Shown here in pieces: positions 1 through 9,200 of a DNA stretch of 60,646 nucleotides. Source of the DNA: Crocinitomix sp. (GTDB taxonomy: Bacteria; Bacteroidota; Bacteroidia; Flavobacteriales_D; Crocinitomicaceae); assembly GCA_030836155.1 (NCBI GenBank), contig JAURQI010000108.1:1-60646 (forward strand), read 5' to 3'. The position numbers and the translations under genes are program-made. Below the pieces are notes generated by a model, which had not been told where the DNA came from, made no database searches, and worked only from the letters and a program-made list of their open reading frames with translations. How positions within the stretch are numbered: position 1 is the stretch's first letter; each line of letters begins with the position of its first letter.

Positions 1-558
1 GAAATGGGAGGATACGAGGATCTTCCAAATCCGGTGCCAGCGGAGGATATGGTTTATGATCATGTTGCCAGAGCAATTCTCCCTGGTTTTGGTGGATTAG
101 CAGCAAGTTTTCCTGCTACGGTAGATGCTGGAGAAGTGCATACACAAGGTTTTTCAGTAACCATTGATCCAGATTGGGATTTAGATGAAGTGCATTTGGT
201 TGGAATTTTGATCGCACCTGACGGAACGATTGATAATGCCGGTTATGCATCAATTGCAGACGCTGTGAACAATGGTTATGTGAGTCTTGACGAAACACGT
301 CTATCATCAAGTTCAATCAATCTTTATCCGAATCCTGCAGCAGATATGACGCGGATTGATTTGGGCGTGATTGATAATGAATCTGTATCGATCAAAATAT
401 TTGATTTGAATGGTAAATTAGTGACGAGCAGAACGTTTGATAACCTTTCTGGTTATTATATTCTTCCAATGGAACTTTCAAACTTAGAAAAAGGTTTGTA
501 TTCAGTACAAGTTCAAGTAGGAGCGGAATTAAGTACAAAAAAATTGATCGTTCAATAG
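1..558 (+). CDS. Omp28-like secreted protein, C-terminal part, T9SS type A sorting domain
   Basis: The frame is open to the left edge of the window, so this is the 3' end of a longer gene; the ATG at position 4 is probably internal. The first ~90 residues (DHVARAILPGFGG, then a beta-rich stretch with 'VTIDPDWDLDEVHLVGI') resemble the C-terminal half of Omp28-related outer membrane proteins. The last ~75 residues form a type A T9SS sorting domain: 'LYPNPAADMTRIDL', 'IFDLNGKLV', 'GLYSVQV' and a final Lys-Lys-Leu-Ile-Val-Gln tail. The protein is therefore expected to be exported by T9SS and released or surface-anchored. The Omp28 assignment is by pattern only; the sorting domain is clear. Confidence 0.75.
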   Translation, partial: EMGGYEDLPNPVPAEDMVYDHVARAILPGFGGLAASFPATVDAGEVHTQGFSVTIDPDWDLDEVHLVGILIAPDGTIDNAGYASIADAVNNGYVSLDETRLSSSSINLYPNPAADMTRIDLGVIDNESVSIKIFDLNGKLVTSRTFDNLSGYYILPMELSNLEKGLYSVQVQVGAELSTKKLIVQ

Positions 559-578
559 ATAAAAGAACGATTATGAGA

Positions 579-608
579 GGGAGTTGGCTATAGCAACTCC
601 CTTTTTTT
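579..608 (+). terminator. Rho-independent terminator after the T9SS protein
   Basis: GGGAGTTG (579-586) pairs with CAACTCCC (594-601), with a short loop and a run of seven T directly after the stem. It lies 20 nt after the stop codon of the Omp28-like gene. Confidence 0.85.
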
Positions 609-728
609 ATGCTTGAAATTCAGTAACAAAGACGGATTTCAACGTTATACGGTTCAAAAACGAAACAATTGTCACAAAGTATACGTCTTATAATTTGTAT
701 CTTTAGATAATTACTCAAAAACTGTTTT

Positions 729-1706
729 ATGTTGCGTGGACTCTTTTTTATCTTGTTTTTTGCCGTCACTTCGGGTACTTATGCGTTGGAAAACTATAAG
801 AAACATCTGATTGAAGTGACTTTACATGAGCAGGATACCATGCCCTTAAACTTTGTAAAAACCCCTGATCTATTCTCAGAAAGATGGGACACTCTCGCTC
901 AACCTAGCTTTTGGAAGTTTGTGATGCGCATGTCACCAGGAACCAGTATCCTGAATGTTGCCGAGACCAGACAAGTATTGGAATTGATGCCACTGAAGGA
1001 TTGGAATAAATTATCTGATGATCAAAAGAAAGCCTATCGTGACACATTAAGAATAAGACATGACCTTGCCGCTGATACGCGCATTTTTATGACGACTGGT
1101 AAAAGTGACTTTTTTCAGTTTGATAAAGTATTTCCAAGTATTTCAAGAGGAGTAGAGGTTTTTGCAGAAAACAATACAGATCCTTGGTACGCACAAGCGA
1201 TTCTTATGATCGAAAGTCCTGGAAAAATAGCGTACAGTAATGTTGGCGCTTTAGGCCCTTTTCAATTAATGAAATCAGTTGCACGAAATCATGGTTTGCG
1301 GGTAGATAAGCATGTGGATGAGCGGAAGGATTTTGATAAATCAGCGAATGCATCAGCTCATTTAATCAGAACAGCATGTATCCCGGAAGCTCGAAGAATC
1401 TTAAGAAAATTTGGAATTGTAGTAGAAGGGGAGGATGAATACCAATTGTGGTTTAGATTAGTAGTCATGCATTGTTATCACGCTGGTGCCGGCAATGTCA
1501 ATGGTGTGCTTTCTAACGTTGTTAAACCATCGGCCGGAGGACAGCAAATGATTACGAAGTTATGGCAGTCAGAATATGGAGGTTTCCGAAACGCTTCTCA
1601 AAACTACTCGCAATTGGCCTTAGCCGCATTAATCATTCTGGATGATTTAATCCTAAAGAAGTGTTCGGATATCTGTGAATACGAATTAAGAGCGGAAAAC
1701 AATTAA
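729..1706 (+). CDS. Lytic transglycosylase, SLT domain
   Basis: 325 aa with an N-terminal hydrophobic signal sequence (about residues 1-19), so it acts in the periplasm. An SLT/goose-lysozyme-like fold follows from about residue 150: 'ILMIESPGK' carries the likely catalytic Glu162, then 'SNVGALGPFQLMKSVARNHGL' and 'YHAGAGNVNGVL' are the conserved SLT motifs. Such enzymes cut peptidoglycan glycan strands with 1,6-anhydro product formation. No LysM domain is visible, unlike full-length MltD. The family call is firm; the exact subfamily is not. A weak promoter-like TATCTTTA lies at 698-705. The gene stands alone between a terminator and a convergent neighbour. Confidence 0.85.
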   Translation: MLRGLFFILFFAVTSGTYALENYKKHLIEVTLHEQDTMPLNFVKTPDLFSERWDTLAQPSFWKFVMRMSPGTSILNVAETRQVLELMPLKDWNKLSDDQKKAYRDTLRIRHDLAADTRIFMTTGKSDFFQFDKVFPSISRGVEVFAENNTDPWYAQAILMIESPGKIAYSNVGALGPFQLMKSVARNHGLRVDKHVDERKDFDKSANASAHLIRTACIPEARRILRKFGIVVEGEDEYQLWFRLVVMHCYHAGAGNVNGVLSNVVKPSAGGQQMITKLWQSEYGGFRNASQNYSQLALAALIILDDLILKKCSDICEYELRAENN

Positions 1707-1983
1707 AAGAAACTTCTAAAAAAAGAAAAAAACCCATATAGCTTCCATTTAAGGAATTCTTCTAATAAACATGGTTAGCGCTACCAACAAGGTTCTGTTA
1801 TCCTCTGTTATCATCTTTTCAAATGCAAAAGCAAAGCTTCTGTGAGGTCCAACATCTGGTTGTTGAGTTTTGCACTAATATAAAAAACGTTAAGAACCAA
1901 AAACATACTATATGGGCGCCAGAAAACTGGCTCAAATCACTGCGCACTACGTGGAGGATTTGTACTATTAAAGGTAAGGCAAT
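1707..1983. other. Intergenic stretch with nothing recognised
   Basis: 277 nt between two convergent genes. It holds no ORF with coding character, no convincing terminator hairpin and no RNA motif that I recognise. An 8-bp palindrome TAGCGCTA is present near 1777 but has no context. Confidence 0.5.
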
Positions 1984-2553
1984 TTAATGGAAATCGAAAA
2001 GGAAGTTTTGAACAATTTGCTTGCCGTTCTGTGATAAAATTGATTCCGGATGGAACTGTACACCAGCAATGGGCAGCGATTTATGTTCAAAAGCCATGAT
2101 GACATCTTCAGCAGATCGAGCCGTTATCTTCAGACAATCAGGTAGATTACTTTCTTTAACTGCCCACGAATGATAGAGGCCAACTTTAAATGATTTGGCT
2201 GTGTTTTTGAATAACCTCGAACCTACATCAAATTTTGCTATTGTGGATACGCCGTGTTTGACTTTATTTTGATTGTATAATTGTCCACCAAAGTTTTCTG
2301 CAATCGCTTGAAAACCGAGACATACACCTAACATAGGTATGGTATCCCGATAGGTCTGTATAATTGTATTCATCAATCCTGCATCTTTTGGTAAACCTGG
2401 GCCAGGGGAGAAGACAATTTTATCGTAGAATTGGATTTGCTCAAGATCAATTTGATCATTGAAGCGAATATCTACTGCTACATCAAAACTCTCTATATAA
2501 TGCACCAAGTTATAGGTGAATGAGTCATAGTTATCAAGTAGCAGTACTTTCAA
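1984..2553 (-). CDS. Anthranilate/aminodeoxychorismate synthase glutamine amidotransferase subunit
   Basis: Class I glutamine amidotransferase of the TrpG/PabA type, about 189 aa, which releases ammonia from glutamine for anthranilate or 4-amino-4-deoxychorismate synthesis by a TrpE/PabB partner. Motifs seen: 'LLLDNYDSFTYNL' at the N-terminus, 'FSPGPG', the nucleophile in 'GVCLGFQA', and 'GVQFHPES' with the catalytic His and Glu. No synthase large subunit is next to it, so TrpG versus PabA cannot be decided. Start choice: a longer frame begins with TTG at 2574, but that codon lies inside a perfect TAnnTTTG promoter element (2572-2579). The next in-frame TTG at 2553, just before Lys-Val-Leu-Leu-Leu-Asp, is therefore preferred. 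No ATG is available. Confidence 0.85.
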   Translation of the reverse strand: MKVLLLDNYDSFTYNLVHYIESFDVAVDIRFNDQIDLEQIQFYDKIVFSPGPGLPKDAGLMNTIIQTYRDTIPMLGVCLGFQAIAENFGGQLYNQNKVKHGVSTIAKFDVGSRLFKNTAKSFKVGLYHSWAVKESNLPDCLKITARSAEDVIMAFEHKSLPIAGVQFHPESILSQNGKQIVQNFLFDFH

Positions 2554-2571
2554 TGGATTGTTCTTTAGGTA

Positions 2572-2579
2572 CAAAAATA
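2572..2579 (-). promoter_or_regulatory. -7 promoter element of the amidotransferase gene
   Basis: On the minus strand this reads TATTTTTG, an exact match to the Bacteroidota TAnnTTTG element. It predicts transcription from about 2565 and a very short leader. It touches the T-tract of the upstream porP-type terminator. No clear -33 TTG is visible. Confidence 0.5.
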
Positions 2580-2610
2580 AAAAAAAGGCGTTCGTCTATG
2601 ACGAACACCT
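2579..2610 (-). terminator. Terminator of the PorP/SprF gene
   Basis: On the minus strand AGGTGTTCGTC pairs with GACGAACGCCT (one T-G wobble, 3-nt loop ATA), followed by eight T. The stem lies at 2586-2610, 23 nt beyond the stop codon of the upstream gene. Confidence 0.85.
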
Positions 2611-2632
2611 TTCTGAAATAGGTTATGTTTTT

Positions 2633-3685
2633 TTAGTGGATCGTCGGATCTGCTAACGTTCTTCCCTCGTAATTTAAACGATAACGAATAAAGAATTCCA
2701 TAGCACCAACTCCTTTAGAAGCAATGTTTAAACGAGAAACGTTCAAATCATACGATGCTCCGAAAGCTAAAGTGTGCATTTCTAATTGTGCTGTTGCGAT
2801 AATAGCATCATTCACACGCAAGTATGAACCGAGTGTAAAGTGCATATTATTAAAGTATCCTGTATGTTGTGATTGCGGCTTGAATGCGAATCTAAACGCT
2901 GTACCAAAGGTTAAAGCTTTGTTCGGTCCTTGAACGAAACCTAATAAAGCAGGTTTAATTTGTACATTTGAATTAGATGTCTGAAAATCTCCTTCAGCAT
3001 GTAATGTCATCTTACGCCATAACTTGCTGTCGTCATTCAAGATATTGACGCGTTGCTTCGTTAAGTGATGTCCAGCTAAACCAACATTAATACGTGAATT
3101 TTCTTTTATTTTTTTAGACCAATAAACACCTGCTGCCATATCAAAACGGGAGATGTTCAAGTTTTGGTTTAATAATAACTCATTATTGTCCAAACCTTGA
3201 TTGAACTCTGTACCGGTCCATTGGTTATCCCAAGTTAGATTTTCACCGTTGATTGTACGTTGGTAGAAAGCAGGTTGTAATCCAAAAGATAGATGATCTG
3301 ACTCACCAACTTGCAATGAGTATGAAATAGGGAAGGTGATCACGTTGGTTGTAAACTGACTTACACCAGCACGGTCATTATAAAAGTTAACACCAGCGCC
3401 CATAAAGTTTTTCTCCTTTGTTGCATCCGGATCTAACATTCTCCAATCAACACTAGCTGTAATCGTTCTGTAAGGCTCTTGCGTTACCGTTAGCCATTGT
3501 GAACGGAAATTAGTGAACAATTGTAATTGTTGTTGCGAAAAACCAGCAGTTGCCGGATTTAAATAAACTTGAGACGCGTTAAACATACTGAAATGTTTAT
3601 CCATCTGCGCGTTTGCACCAACGCTTGCAAAGAAGCAAAGTGCGAGGGTCACGGAAAGCTTGAGGATCTTTCTCATAGGGGTCAT
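2633..3685 (-). CDS. PorP/SprF family type IX secretion system membrane protein
   Basis: 350 aa; signal peptide at about residues 4-27 ending in 'GANAQ', then the family hallmark 'FSMFNASQVYLNPATAGF', 'FRSQWLTV' and 'TITASVDWRM'. The rest alternates short amphipathic beta strands, as expected for an outer membrane beta-barrel. SprF-like proteins are known to pair with large adhesins carrying type B sorting domains and to help their surface attachment. Here two such proteins and one decayed copy lie directly upstream on the same strand, which supports that role. A second in-frame ATG at 3676 is an equally plausible start. It ends at a strong terminator. Confidence 0.9.
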   Translation of the reverse strand: MTPMRKILKLSVTLALCFFASVGANAQMDKHFSMFNASQVYLNPATAGFSQQQLQLFTNFRSQWLTVTQEPYRTITASVDWRMLDPDATKEKNFMGAGVNFYNDRAGVSQFTTNVITFPISYSLQVGESDHLSFGLQPAFYQRTINGENLTWDNQWTGTEFNQGLDNNELLLNQNLNISRFDMAAGVYWSKKIKENSRINVGLAGHHLTKQRVNILNDDSKLWRKMTLHAEGDFQTSNSNVQIKPALLGFVQGPNKALTFGTAFRFAFKPQSQHTGYFNNMHFTLGSYLRVNDAIIATAQLEMHTLAFGASYDLNVSRLNIASKGVGAMEFFIRYRLNYEGRTLADPTIH

Positions 3686-3761
3686 TTTAGTTAAAGTATA
3701 ATTGTATTCTCACACAATTAAATCCGCCGAAACGGGGTAGTTAGTTGCTTTTTAATAATCC

Positions 3762-3793
3762 CTGTCCGCTTGAATTTTTGTCCAAGCGAACAG
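3762..3793 (-). other. Imperfect hairpin between the type B protein gene and porP-type gene
   Basis: CTGTCCGCTTG (3762-3772) pairs with CAAGCGAACAG (3783-3793) with one C-A mismatch. There is no T-run on the minus strand after it, so it is either a processing or leader structure or a weak terminator. Its role is not settled. Confidence 0.35.
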
Positions 3794-3838
3794 ACATTTG
3801 GTTGTCTAATATACAAAATCTAGCTTTTACAGCCTATT

Positions 3839-6007
3839 TTATCTATATAATGTCGTATTACCTTGTTGTTTTCCTTTTTCTCCAGTGTAGAAGTCATAGA
3901 ACAATACCCAAGTAAACACGCCTGGATTTACATCCCGACCCATATGGGTACCATCCCAACCAATAGCCTGATCGTTTGATTCAAAAACAACTTCTCCATA
4001 TCTATTGTAAACTACAAAGTTCATGGCTTCTATACCTCTTCCTTTGACCAATAAGATATCGTTATTGCCGTCACCATTTGGTGAGAAGGCCGAAGGTACG
4101 CCAACTCCTTTAATGAAGTTAACCAGAACCATGACCTGTCCTTCAGCAGTACATCCATTTTCATCAATAAAGAAAACTTCATACATCGTGCTGTCTAGCG
4201 GACTTGCAGTTGTAGTTCCACAGTCAGGACATTCTATATAACGATCAGGGCTCCATAAGTATTCGCCTTCGCGATCTGCAGTAGCGATTAACCAAGCATC
4301 TCCGCCAAGTGTAATAATGGTATCAAGTTCTGTGTTCAATACCGGAAGAGAATTGACAGTTAATGTATGAGTAGCTGTTGAGACCTGTCCATATAAACTT
4401 GTGATGGTCAATGAAACCGTGAATTCTCCGATAGTATTAAAACAAATCGACGGATTTACTTCACTTGATGTGCTAGGATCAACTGCTCCACCAAAATCCC
4501 ACTCCCATGAGTTAATCGTTGTTCCGACACTTGTATCAGTAAAAGTGATACAATCACCTACGCAAATATTATTGTCGAATGTAAAGCCAGCATATACCGG
4601 TTCGCAATCAACAATGTCAATTGCAATAGATGCTGTATTAACGCATCCTAATTCATCAGTTCCTGTTACCGTATAATTATTTGTTCCAATTGGTCCTGGA
4701 GTAAAAGGTACACCATTATCAACTCCCATGTCCCATGTATAAGTATCGGCACCTGTTCCTGTCAATGTCAACTCATCTCCAAAACAAACTTCTAAATCAG
4801 CTTCAGAAGCAGTAATTGCTAAGTCGGGTAGGGGATGTACTGTGAAATCTATAGTTGCTGTATTAGAGCAGCCTGAAGTTGCATCTGTTCCGATTACCGA
4901 AACGGTGAAATCCCCGTCTGCAGGTGGTGTATAAGCAACGCCAGAAGCTACAGCTGCTGGATCAAATACATAATCATCTGCACCTGAACCTGTAATTACT
5001 ACTTCTTCTCCAATACAAATCTCAGCATCATCGATAGATAATGCTACGTCAGGTAAATCAAAGACTTCTACGTCTTGCGTTACGATGCAATCTTCATCTC
5101 CGCCACCACAAGGGTTTTCATATAAATAGGTCATGATATTCCCTCTCCAATGTTCTGCTTGAGGATCTGGATTGTGCCAGTTAAATGTTGTCATTCCGCC
5201 AAACATTACTTTACCAGCACCCCAACATTTCTCGGTCAGCACAATCTTTGTTAAATCTCCAGTTGCCGTTAAAACATCTGTTAATCCAACACCTGTAATA
5301 ATTGCGTGACCATAGTATGTTCCGGTCATGTCAGTTGCTGTAGGAAGGTCAGGGCCTAAAAAAGCGGGATGAGCGGGATCGACTCCTGTTACATTATTCA
5401 CATGTGTTCCAGAACCGGGAGGTGCATAGTTTAATAATGTACCGTCAAATCCAAATGGGATATTTCCGCCCTCATTTGGAGCAGAGTTTAGTAATAGTCT
5501 TCCACCAGCATTAACCCAATCTTCAATTGTCGGCAAATTCGCTGCTAAAAAAGTAGCTAATTCTGATGCTTGTGAGTCACTACCATCCATAAAGACAAAA
5601 GCCGTAGTAGGAGAGAAGACCGCTGCAGGATCACATCCTTCAAATGATTCTTCTGTCCATGCTCCGATTCCGAATGCATTGTCCATGGCAGTTTGATTGG
5701 TGGTACTTCCCCATGGGTTACCAGCCGCTGCCTTTATATAATATTTATCGCCGTCCCCAACTGCGGATAATGTATAAGTGACCGTATGTACGCCTGGTCC
5801 AGCTGCTGCTGGATCAAATTCATCGCCTGTCACACCGGGGCCACTGAAGACACCATCGGCAGGGTCACCTACCATTGTAACAGGATCGTCATCGACACAA
5901 TAAGTGGCGTCTAGGCCAGTAAAAGAACATTGACTCCAAGCTGAACTACTAGCTAAAATTGTCAAAAGGCCAAGTGACATAGACCAAATGGGTTTACTTA
6001 TTTTCAT
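3839..6007 (-). CDS. Gliding motility-associated C-terminal domain protein with Ig/PKD domains and inserted GATase-like domain
   Basis: 722 aa from the ATG at 6007 (a TTG 6 nt upstream is less likely). Order: signal peptide ending 'SSAWSQ'; Ig-like segment starting 'CSFTGLDATYC'; an alpha/beta domain of about 200 residues ('NPWGSTTN', 'FVFMDGSDSQASELATFL', 'GGRLLLNSAPNEG', 'WGAGKVMFGGMTTFNWHNPDP'); then Ig/SprB-type repeats; a PKD domain ('WEWDFGG'); and a type B T9SS sorting domain from 'GVPSAFSPNGDGNNDIL' to the C-terminus. The central domain looks like a ThuA/GATase-1-like fold placed in a loop of the first Ig-like domain. The product should be T9SS-exported and held at the surface, probably with the neighbouring PorP/SprF protein. 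Its ligand is unknown. Confidence 0.85.
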   Translation of the reverse strand: MKISKPIWSMSLGLLTILASSSAWSQCSFTGLDATYCVDDDPVTMVGDPADGVFSGPGVTGDEFDPAAAGPGVHTVTYTLSAVGDGDKYYIKAAAGNPWGSTTNQTAMDNAFGIGAWTEESFEGCDPAAVFSPTTAFVFMDGSDSQASELATFLAANLPTIEDWVNAGGRLLLNSAPNEGGNIPFGFDGTLLNYAPPGSGTHVNNVTGVDPAHPAFLGPDLPTATDMTGTYYGHAIITGVGLTDVLTATGDLTKIVLTEKCWGAGKVMFGGMTTFNWHNPDPQAEHWRGNIMTYLYENPCGGGDEDCIVTQDVEVFDLPDVALSIDDAEICIGEEVVITGSGADDYVFDPAAVASGVAYTPPADGDFTVSVIGTDATSGCSNTATIDFTVHPLPDLAITASEADLEVCFGDELTLTGTGADTYTWDMGVDNGVPFTPGPIGTNNYTVTGTDELGCVNTASIAIDIVDCEPVYAGFTFDNNICVGDCITFTDTSVGTTINSWEWDFGGAVDPSTSSEVNPSICFNTIGEFTVSLTITSLYGQVSTATHTLTVNSLPVLNTELDTIITLGGDAWLIATADREGEYLWSPDRYIECPDCGTTTASPLDSTMYEVFFIDENGCTAEGQVMVLVNFIKGVGVPSAFSPNGDGNNDILLVKGRGIEAMNFVVYNRYGEVVFESNDQAIGWDGTHMGRDVNPGVFTWVLFYDFYTGEKGKQQGNTTLYR

Positions 6008-6013
6008 ATACAA

Positions 6014-6265
6014 CGTTTAGTTCAATATATTGGTTACTGCAAAAACTGTTGCTAAGATAAACAATTTTATCTAGGATGCATCAATGAAGTAGACGATTGA
6101 ACTCGTTTACTTCATTCTGCTTCGAACAGTATTCCTGCATTTATGTAGTAAACGTAAAAAAAATAATAAGGTTGCTAGCTGACAATTATTAAGCAGTCAA
6201 TTAGATGTGAAGAATGATAGATTTAGAGTTTAAATAGTAGGTATTTGTGCGTATTGTTTTGCTTT
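6014..6265. other. Leader and promoter region of the first type B protein gene
   Basis: 252 nt without an ORF. On the minus strand TTG, a 22-nt spacer and TATCTTAG (close to TAnnTTTG) occur about 60 nt before the 6007 start. This is the best promoter candidate, but it misses the consensus at one base. No terminator is evident for the upstream paralog. Confidence 0.3.
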
Positions 6266-9200
6266 TTAACGGACCAAAGTTGTATTTCCTTTGAGTGTTC
6301 CATAAGACCCATCTTGGAGGGTATAGTTCACAACCCATGTGAATACACCAGGATTTTCATCTCTATTTTTGAACGTACCGTCCCAACCTAGATTTTGATT
6401 GTCAGATTGAAATACCAATTCACCATAACGGTTAAATATGCTGAAATTAAGTGCTTCGATACCAAATCCTTTTACAAATAGTATATCGTTCTCACCATCT
6501 CCGTTAGGAGAGAAGCCAGAAGGAACACCAATGCCTTGCGCATAATTGATCCATACTTTGACTGAATCTTGATCAGAACATCCGTTTTCATCAATATAGT
6601 AGACTTGATAGGTTGTTGTATTCTGCGGAGAAGCTTGTGTTACCTCACAATCGGGGCAAGATAATCCATCTTCCGGAATCCACGTAAAGGTACCACTTGA
6701 AGGGGCAACAACAATTAAAGTTGCTTCAGAACCAATGTCTATAATGGTGTCATTGTATACCGTAATATTTGGAATCTCATTTACCGTAAGGGTAGTAGAG
6801 ACACTTGATGTTAATCCAGACTCACTCGTAACGGTCAATGAGATTGTGAACGTCCCGACAGTCGTAAAACAAACCGTTGGACTAGGTTCTGTTGAAGTGT
6901 CTGGATCAGCCGCACCGCCAAATGTCCAATCATAACTTACCACAGGTCCTTCGCTCAAATCAGTTAACGTAATACAATCACCAACGCATAGGTTATTATC
7001 AAATTCAAAGTTTGCAAAAACGGGTTCACAATCAATAACGGTAATCGTGACCTCCGCTTCTCCTGTGCATCCAGCAGCGGTTGTGCCAATAACGGTATAA
7101 GTGAAAGTGCCCAAATCAGAAGGTGTGAATGGTGTTCCGTCTGTCATTCCTCCATCCCATACATAAGCGTCTGCGCCACCGCCTGTAAATACAACAGATT
7201 CACCTAGGCATACTTCATCATCTGAAGCGCTTGCCGTGACCACAGGATTTGCATTCACGGTTACGTCAACTGTGGCCGTATTTTCGCAAGTAGTGGTAGT
7301 ATTGACTCCGGTTACGGTATAAGTTGTGGTTCCAACCGGTGGAGCAAAAGCAACACCGTCTGTAACGCCTCCATCCCAAGTATAAGTGTCTGCACCGCCA
7401 CCTGTAAAAGTAACTTCTTCTCCTTCACAAATTTCAATTTCAGATACAGCCGCTGTTACCACAGGTAGATCATGTACCGTAATATCAACAGAAGCTGTGT
7501 TTTCGCAGCCAGAAGCACCAATTGATCCGGTTACATTAAATGTGTAAGTTCCTGGAGCAGCTGGTGTAAAAGGAACGCCGTCTGTAACGCCGCCATCCCA
7601 AACATAAGTATCCGCTCCACCACCTGTAAAAGTAATTTCTTCTCCGATACAAATTTCATCAGGAGTTGCCGTTGCTGTAACGACTGGATTATCAAATACA
7701 GATACATCAACAGTAGCTGTTTCTTGACAACCTGTGGCAGTGATAGTTCCGATAACGGTAAAAGTAAATGTACCTTCGGCAGCAGGTGTAAAAGCAACAC
7801 CGTCTGTAACGCCGCCATCCCAAACATAGGTATCAGCTCCGCCTCCTGTAAATACAATATCATCACCTAAACAAATCTCATCTGGTGTTGCCGTTGCCGT
7901 AACAACTGGATTAGGGTTAACGGTAACGTCAACAGAAGCCGTGTTTTCACACGTCGTTGTTGTATTGACTCCCGTTACAGTATAAGTAGCTGTTCCAATA
8001 GGTAGCGTAATAGCTACACCATCAGTAACACCACCATCCCAAGTATAGGTATCGGCTCCGCCACCAGTAAAAGTAACTTCTTCTCCTTCACAAATTTCAG
8101 TATCGGTAACAGCAGCCGTAACAACTGGAAGGTCATGAACGGTCACATCAACCGATGCTGTGTTTTCACAACCAGTTGCACCAATTGTTCCAGTAACGTT
8201 ATACGTAAATGTTCCTGAAGCTGCAGGAGTAAAGGCTACGCCATCTGTGACACCACCGTCCCAAGCATATGTATCTGCTCCTCCGCCAGTAAACGTAATG
8301 GATTCACCCAAACAAATTTCGTCAGGAGTAGCGGTTGCAGTAACAATAGGGTTAGGGTTAACGGTAACGTCAACGGTTGCCGTATTTACACAGGTTGTTG
8401 TAGTATTGGTTCCGGTCACTTCATAAGTCGTTGTTCCTAGAGGAGGTGTAAAGGCTACACCATCTGTAACGCCTCCATCCCATACATACGTGTCAGCGCC
8501 ACCTCCTGTAAGGATAACATCTTCGCCTTCACAAAGCTCAGTAGGATCAGCCGTGGCTGTTACCGCAGGTAAGTCAAAAACTTCGACATCTTGCGTATAG
8601 GTGCATGATGCAACAGATGCTAATTCATCTAAATAAACAAAAAGGTTTGCTCGAAAATTATCGGCATGTGGATCTGGATTATGCCAGTTGGTAGTCGTCA
8701 TTCCGCCTACTGCAACATGACCAGCACCCCATGCTTTTTCGCATAGTACTACATCACCGAGGTTGATTAAAATATTCGTATATCCAGCTCCAAGAATTCT
8801 TGCATGCGAATAATAGGTTCCTGTCATTGCCGTAGTTGTCGGTAAATTTGGACCGGCAAAAACGGGGTGCGCTGGATCAACGCCAGTTACACTAAATTCA
8901 AAAGATACATAATTTAATGTTGTACCACCAAATCCAAAATTAATATCGCTACCTTCGTTAGGGGCAGAATTGATTAAAATAGAGCCGCCTGCTGTCACCC
9001 AAGCCTCAATCGCTGGAAGATTTGCAGTTAAAAACGTATTTAATTCGGTAGCTTGATTATCTGAACCATCCAGAAAGACAAAAGATGTTGTAGGAGAAAA
9101 AACAGTTGCTACGTCACAAAACTCAAATGATTCTAACGTCCAATCGCCACCAAAAGCAGTGTTCATGTGCGTGTTATTGGTTGTGCTTCCCCAAGGATTA

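Noticed and set aside
1777..1784. Palindrome TAGCGCTA in the 1.7-2.0 kb gap
   Set aside because: Eight bases are too few to call a site without a second copy or context.
7025..8570. Regular ~222-bp periodicity resembling an array
   Set aside because: It is inside one long reading frame and encodes Ig-like domains; there are no short identical repeats with unique spacers, so it is not a CRISPR array or satellite.
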